From NCBI GenBank assembly GCA_012728505.1, contig JAAYEY010000044.1, positions 1 through 9,758 on the forward strand: DNA of 9,758 nucleotides, given 5' to 3'. The position numbers and the translations under genes are program-made. Source of the stretch: Synergistaceae bacterium (lineage in GTDB: Bacteria; Synergistota; Synergistia; Synergistales; Synergistaceae). The notes beneath the pieces were generated by a model. The model searched no databases. It saw only the letters and a list, made by a program, of their open reading frames with translations, and was not told the origin of the DNA. Positions 6,741 through 9,758 of this stretch are shown here, piece by piece; the stretch's first letter is position 1, and every line of letters starts with the position of its first letter.

Positions 6741-7997
6741 TTAAAGCGCCTCCCTTGGATCGGAGATTTCGCCTTTTATGGCGGATGCCGCAACGGTCAT
6801 CGGGCTTGCAAGATAGATGAAGCTCTCTTTGTCACCCATGCGACCTTTAAAGTTACGGTTTGCTGTACTGATAGCAACCTCTGTCGGTGCGAGGATACCC
6901 TCGTGGTTTCCCATGCAGGGACCGCAACCGGGGTTGCAGATAACGCATCCTGAATCGAGGAATATGTCTAGAAGCCCCTCTTTCATTGCCTGGCGATAGA
7001 CTGTCCAAGAAGCTGGGATAACTATTGTACGGACTGCGATTTTTTTGCCCTTGAGAATGGCCGCAGCAGCACGGAGGTCTTCGATGCGTCCGTTAGTGCA
7101 ACTTCCAAGGAAAACTTCGTGTATCTTTGTGCCTTTGACTTCGCTTATCGGGGCATAGTTGTCCACTGTGTGCGGTTTTGCCACACATGGTTCTATGTCT
7201 GCGAGGTCGTAGCTATACTCAGCTGCATAAACAGCGTCTTCGTCAGCCCAAAGAGGCTCCCAACAGTCACACTTTGCATTGTCCTTTATTGCCTCGAGGA
7301 CCTTATGGTCGGGCTTGCATACCGCGTTCTTGGCTCCGAACTCGATACCCATATTACAGAGGGTCATCCTCTCGGCTATGCTCATGTTTTCGATTCCATC
7401 GCCGTGGAATTCTACGCTCATGTAGTCTGCTCCGTCGGCCTTCACGTCTCCGATGAACTTAAGGATGAAGTCCTTTGCGGATACGCCAGGCTTAAATTTA
7501 CCTGTAACTACGACTTTCATGCTTTCGGGAACTTTGAACCAAATCTTTCCGGTTGCCCATGCTGCTGCCATCTCTGAGCGTCCGATACCTGTTGAGAATG
7601 CTCCGTATGCTCCATATGTGCAAGTGTGGCTGTCGCTCCCCACCATAATAAGTCCGGGGAGGGCAAAACCTTCCTCACACATCTTCTGGTGGCATACTCC
7701 TCCGTCGCTGGTTACGTCATAAAAATGTTTGATTCCCTGTTCTGCAGAGAATTCACGCACTTCTTTGTGGTTTACAGCATGGTCGCTGGAAGGAGCAGGA
7801 ACTGCGTGGTCTAGAATAAATACTATGCGTTCTGGTTTCCATACGTTTTTAACGCCTATTTTCTTAAATATTCTTGCGATTGGAGCCCCGTTGTCGTGGC
7901 TCATGCACCAGTCAGGTTCGACCGTTACGACTTGGTTGGCTGTTACATCATATCCGGCCGCTCTGCCCAGTGCCTTTTCGGCAAATGTCTTGCCCAT
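6741..7997 (-). CDS. Aconitase-superfamily hydro-lyase large subunit (candidate two-subunit aconitase; LeuC/HacA type)
   Basis: This 418-residue protein has the usual length for the LeuC/homoaconitase large subunit family, which binds a [4Fe-4S] cluster and moves a hydroxyl between neighbouring carbons of a 2-hydroxy di- or tricarboxylate. Cluster ligands are visible: Cys300 in GSCTNGR, and Cys358 and Cys361 in NPGCGPC. GSDSHTCTYGA (120-130) and STANRNFKGRMG (377-388) are also typical. Start context: AGGGAG lies about 12 bases before the ATG, a rather long spacing, and no better in-frame start is visible. It is followed one base later by its small subunit. The substrate cannot be read from sequence alone; citrate is inferred from the downstream dehydrogenase and citDEF, and isopropylmalate or homocitrate are alternatives. 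Confidence 0.9.
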   Translation of the reverse strand: MGKTFAEKALGRAAGYDVTANQVVTVEPDWCMSHDNGAPIARIFKKIGVKNVWKPERIVFILDHAVPAPSSDHAVNHKEVREFSAEQGIKHFYDVTSDGGVCHQKMCEEGFALPGLIMVGSDSHTCTYGAYGAFSTGIGRSEMAAAWATGKIWFKVPESMKVVVTGKFKPGVSAKDFILKFIGDVKADGADYMSVEFHGDGIENMSIAERMTLCNMGIEFGAKNAVCKPDHKVLEAIKDNAKCDCWEPLWADEDAVYAAEYSYDLADIEPCVAKPHTVDNYAPISEVKGTKIHEVFLGSCTNGRIEDLRAAAAILKGKKIAVRTIVIPASWTVYRQAMKEGLLDIFLDSGCVICNPGCGPCMGNHEGILAPTEVAISTANRNFKGRMGDKESFIYLASPMTVAASAIKGEISDPREAL

Positions 7998-8064
7998 TTT
8001 GATTTCACGCTCCCTGTCTTTAATATATTGTGAAATTTTTATGAAATATGCTGCAATGATACGA

Positions 8065-8118
8065 GTAGTGAAGCAATTGTAAAAAGTTGCGAGGGTAATC
8101 AGACAATCGCTTCACTAC
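8065..8118. repeat. 16-bp inverted repeat between the two hydro-lyase pairs
   Basis: GTAGTGAAGCAATTGT (8065-8080) matches the reverse complement of 8103-8118 except at one base, which is a G-U pair in the minus-strand transcript. The spacer is 22 bases. It begins about 17 bases past the stop of the upstream small subunit and lies about 70 bases before the next start. On the minus strand no T run follows. On the plus strand AGTTTTT follows (8119-8125). It may mark the 3' end of a processed message or allow partial termination between the two enzyme units. Confidence 0.65.
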
Positions 8119-8135
8119 AGTTTTTAAATGGTTTG

Positions 8136-8663
8136 TTATTTCTTTTTCTTTGCTTCGGCTTTGAGATATCCCATAAGCCCGCCGGCCTGCATTATGTCGT
8201 TTTCAAGATCACTTACAGCGTCGCCGTGGAATTGATGGCCGCTTGTAACATCTTTGATGGTTCCTGTTGAAAGTTCAACTTCAAGCTGGTCTCCGTCCTT
8301 GATCTTACCCTCTTTGATAGCATCTGAAAAACCTTTTACAAAGAGAACTGGGTAGCCGTTGTTGATGGCGTTGCGGTAGTAGATGCGGGAGCATGTTTCA
8401 GCAAGTATTACAGGAACACCGGCATATTTTATGCAATAAATCGCATGTTCGCGGCTTGAACCGGCTCCGAAGTTCTTTCCACCTACCACAAAATCTCCGG
8501 GTTTTACTTCCTTTGCAAAATGCTCTTTGCCGGGGAAGTACTCGAAAGCATACTGCGGCATGTTTTTAGGATCTGTCTCAGCAAGATATTTATTGTGGTA
8601 GATGAGGTCGGTATCGACGTCGTCACCAAATACCCACGCTCTGCCCTTGAGAATTTCGCTCAT
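8136..8663 (-). CDS. Aconitase-superfamily hydro-lyase small subunit, divergent second copy
   Basis: This 175-residue swivel-domain protein of the LeuD-like family has FGDDVDTDLIYHNKY (12-26), a specificity loop YLAE (26-29), GAGSSREHA (66-74) and SRIYYRN (92-98), and ends in a lysine-rich tail. The first Cys of the usual GCGSSRE is Ala here (residue 67), unlike the copy at 6245-6739. It is the partner of the large subunit whose stop is 15 bases upstream. The ribosome binding site AGAGGAGG overlaps that stop codon, with a 9-base spacer to the ATG, so translation is probably coupled. The two small subunits are only distantly alike, which argues for different substrates rather than a recent duplication. 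The substrate is unknown; homologues of this fold act on isopropylmalate, homoaconitate, citraconate or dimethylmalate. Confidence 0.85.
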   Translation of the reverse strand: MSEILKGRAWVFGDDVDTDLIYHNKYLAETDPKNMPQYAFEYFPGKEHFAKEVKPGDFVVGGKNFGAGSSREHAIYCIKYAGVPVILAETCSRIYYRNAINNGYPVLFVKGFSDAIKEGKIKDGDQLEVELSTGTIKDVTSGHQFHGDAVSDLENDIMQAGGLMGYLKAEAKKKK

Positions 8664-8678
8664 GTCAATCTTCCTCCT

Positions 8679-9758
8679 CTAGCCCAGAATGTCTCTGGGG
8701 TCAGTGATAACACCTTTGACTGCCGTTGCCATTGCTGACATGGGACTCATAAGGTACGTGTGACTCCCCTTGCCGACCTTGCCGATAAAGTTGCGGTTCG
8801 TGGTCGAGCATCCGATATCTCCGCTGGGGAGTGCTCCATAGTGCTCCGCTGTGCAGAGTGCACAGGTCGCGTTAGTAAATACTATTCCAGCCTCGATGAA
8901 CTTCTCGATCATTCCTGCCTTCGCACATGCAAGCTGCACTTCCATCGTACTTGGGGTGATTATCGTACGGACTTTCGGGCTTACTTTGCCGCCGCCTGCC
9001 ATTAGAACATCATAGGCAGCCTTTATATCTTCAAAACGCCCGTTCGAGCATGATCCGATGTGGACCTGATCGACCGCCGTTCCTGCAACTTCTCTTACCG
9101 GCTTCACGTTGTCCGGAGAATCCGGGCATGACGCTAGGGGTTCAAGGTTTGTCACGTCGTATTTGAGGACCTTGCAGTACTCAGCATCAGGATCTGCGGA
9201 AAGTTCTTTCACTCTATTTTCAACTTCCGGTCCGGCGCGATCTACGAGCCATTTCAGAACTTCACCGTTCGGCATTATGATAGGAACTTTTCCGCTCATC
9301 TCAGTAACCATTGAACAAAGGGTGATACGTTCTGCCAGATTTGCGTTTTCTATCGTTTCGCCTGTAAATTCAACTGCAAGGAAGTCCATTCCGCCTGCGC
9401 CAAGGTCTCCTACTATATGGGTAAGGAGGTCTCTCATGCAGACGCCCTTCTGGAACTTTCCTGTAACTTCGATCTTCATTGTTTCAGGAACGCGGAACCA
9501 GTTAGTGCCATTGATCCAAGAAGCTGCGATGTCTGAGTTGCCAACACCTGTTGCAAATGCGCCAACGCCGCCCAATAGGTTCATGTGGCTGTCTGTCCCG
9601 AGGACCACATCGCCGGGCTTGATCATTCCGGCTTCAAGCATTACGTGCTGTCCTATACCATGGTTGATGTCGAAGACACGTTTGATACCCTGTTTTTTTG
9701 CGAACTCGCGGATTATCTTCTGGTTTGTGGATACCTTCTCAGAGTGTGAAGGTGCCTG
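8679..9758 (-). CDS. Aconitase-superfamily hydro-lyase large subunit, divergent, 5' end outside window
   Basis: The frame stays open to the right edge, giving 359 visible residues. The first visible segment (QAPSHSEKVSTNQKIIREFA) aligns with residues about 67-84 of the other large subunit, so roughly 65 N-terminal residues are missing. An internal ATG at 9641 is not the true start. Family features are GTDSH, GSCSNGR (first cluster Cys at visible residue 237) and TTNRNFIGKVG. Two key motifs differ from the norm: SHT is SHM, and NPGCGPC is NATCALC (8853-8864), although both cluster cysteines are kept (visible residues 299 and 302). A [4Fe-4S] hydro-lyase is therefore expected, with a changed pocket and unknown substrate. 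Its stop overlaps the ribosome binding site of its small subunit. Confidence 0.87.
   Translation of the reverse strand, partial: QAPSHSEKVSTNQKIIREFAKKQGIKRVFDINHGIGQHVMLEAGMIKPGDVVLGTDSHMNLLGGVGAFATGVGNSDIAASWINGTNWFRVPETMKIEVTGKFQKGVCMRDLLTHIVGDLGAGGMDFLAVEFTGETIENANLAERITLCSMVTEMSGKVPIIMPNGEVLKWLVDRAGPEVENRVKELSADPDAEYCKVLKYDVTNLEPLASCPDSPDNVKPVREVAGTAVDQVHIGSCSNGRFEDIKAAYDVLMAGGGKVSPKVRTIITPSTMEVQLACAKAGMIEKFIEAGIVFTNATCALCTAEHYGALPSGDIGCSTTNRNFIGKVGKGSHTYLMSPMSAMATAVKGVITDPRDILG

Noticed and set aside
6245..7997. Leucine biosynthesis leuC/leuD annotation
   Set aside because: Family membership fits, but no leuA or typical leuB is present, the specificity loop YTYT does not match the isopropylmalate type I know, and the neighbours are IDH-like and citrate lyase genes. 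I therefore give no leu symbol.
4813..8116. Shared 9-base string CGCTTCACT at 4813-4821 and 8108-8116, inside two different stems
   Set aside because: It might hint at a common element, but the surrounding stems are unrelated in sequence and nine bases can recur by chance.
1..9758. CRISPR arrays, tRNA/rRNA genes, insertion sequences
   Set aside because: I saw no regularly spaced repeats, cloverleaf-like sequence, transposase-like protein or terminal inverted repeats with target duplications.

Overview
The window reads as one long leftward (minus-strand) metabolic operon, followed after a roughly 700-base AT-rich gap by an integral membrane gene on the same strand that runs off the left edge. 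Nothing on the plus strand looks like a real gene. Strong GGAGG-type ribosome binding sites, modest GC in the coding regions and an aconitase / isocitrate dehydrogenase / citrate lyase gene set fit an anaerobic, fermentative bacterium. Synergistota or Clostridia-like Bacillota are my best guesses. That is inference from gene content; no rRNA or other marker is present.

Layout in transcription order, right to left: a large subunit of an aconitase-superfamily hydro-lyase whose 5' end lies outside the window (9758-8679); its small subunit (8663-8136); a 138-base gap with a long stem-loop; a second large subunit (7997-6741) and its small subunit (6739-6245); a gap with another inverted repeat; an isocitrate/isopropylmalate dehydrogenase family protein (6120-4855); a 154-base gap with two stem-loops; then citD, citE and citF (4700-2010), which encode the three subunits of citrate lyase. 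A perfect 16-bp hairpin (1930-1970) closes the operon. Genes within each enzyme unit overlap or are at most 15 bases apart, while every boundary between units carries an inverted repeat.

Taken together the enzymes meet at citrate. The 6245-7997 pair is the better candidate for a two-subunit aconitase (citrate to isocitrate), the dehydrogenase could make 2-oxoglutarate plus reduced cofactor, and citrate lyase splits citrate into acetate and oxaloacetate. The second, more upstream hydro-lyase pair (8136-9758) has clearly different active-site motifs and may act on another 2-hydroxy or unsaturated dicarboxylate. The activation genes citrate lyase needs (citC, citX, citG) are not in the window.

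Left of the operon, 1587-2009 holds only stem-loops. Positions 1452-1586 hold a frameshifted relic of the start of a second copy of the membrane gene. From 1292 leftward there is an intact but window-truncated protein with two DUF1538-like repeats and a probable TTG start.
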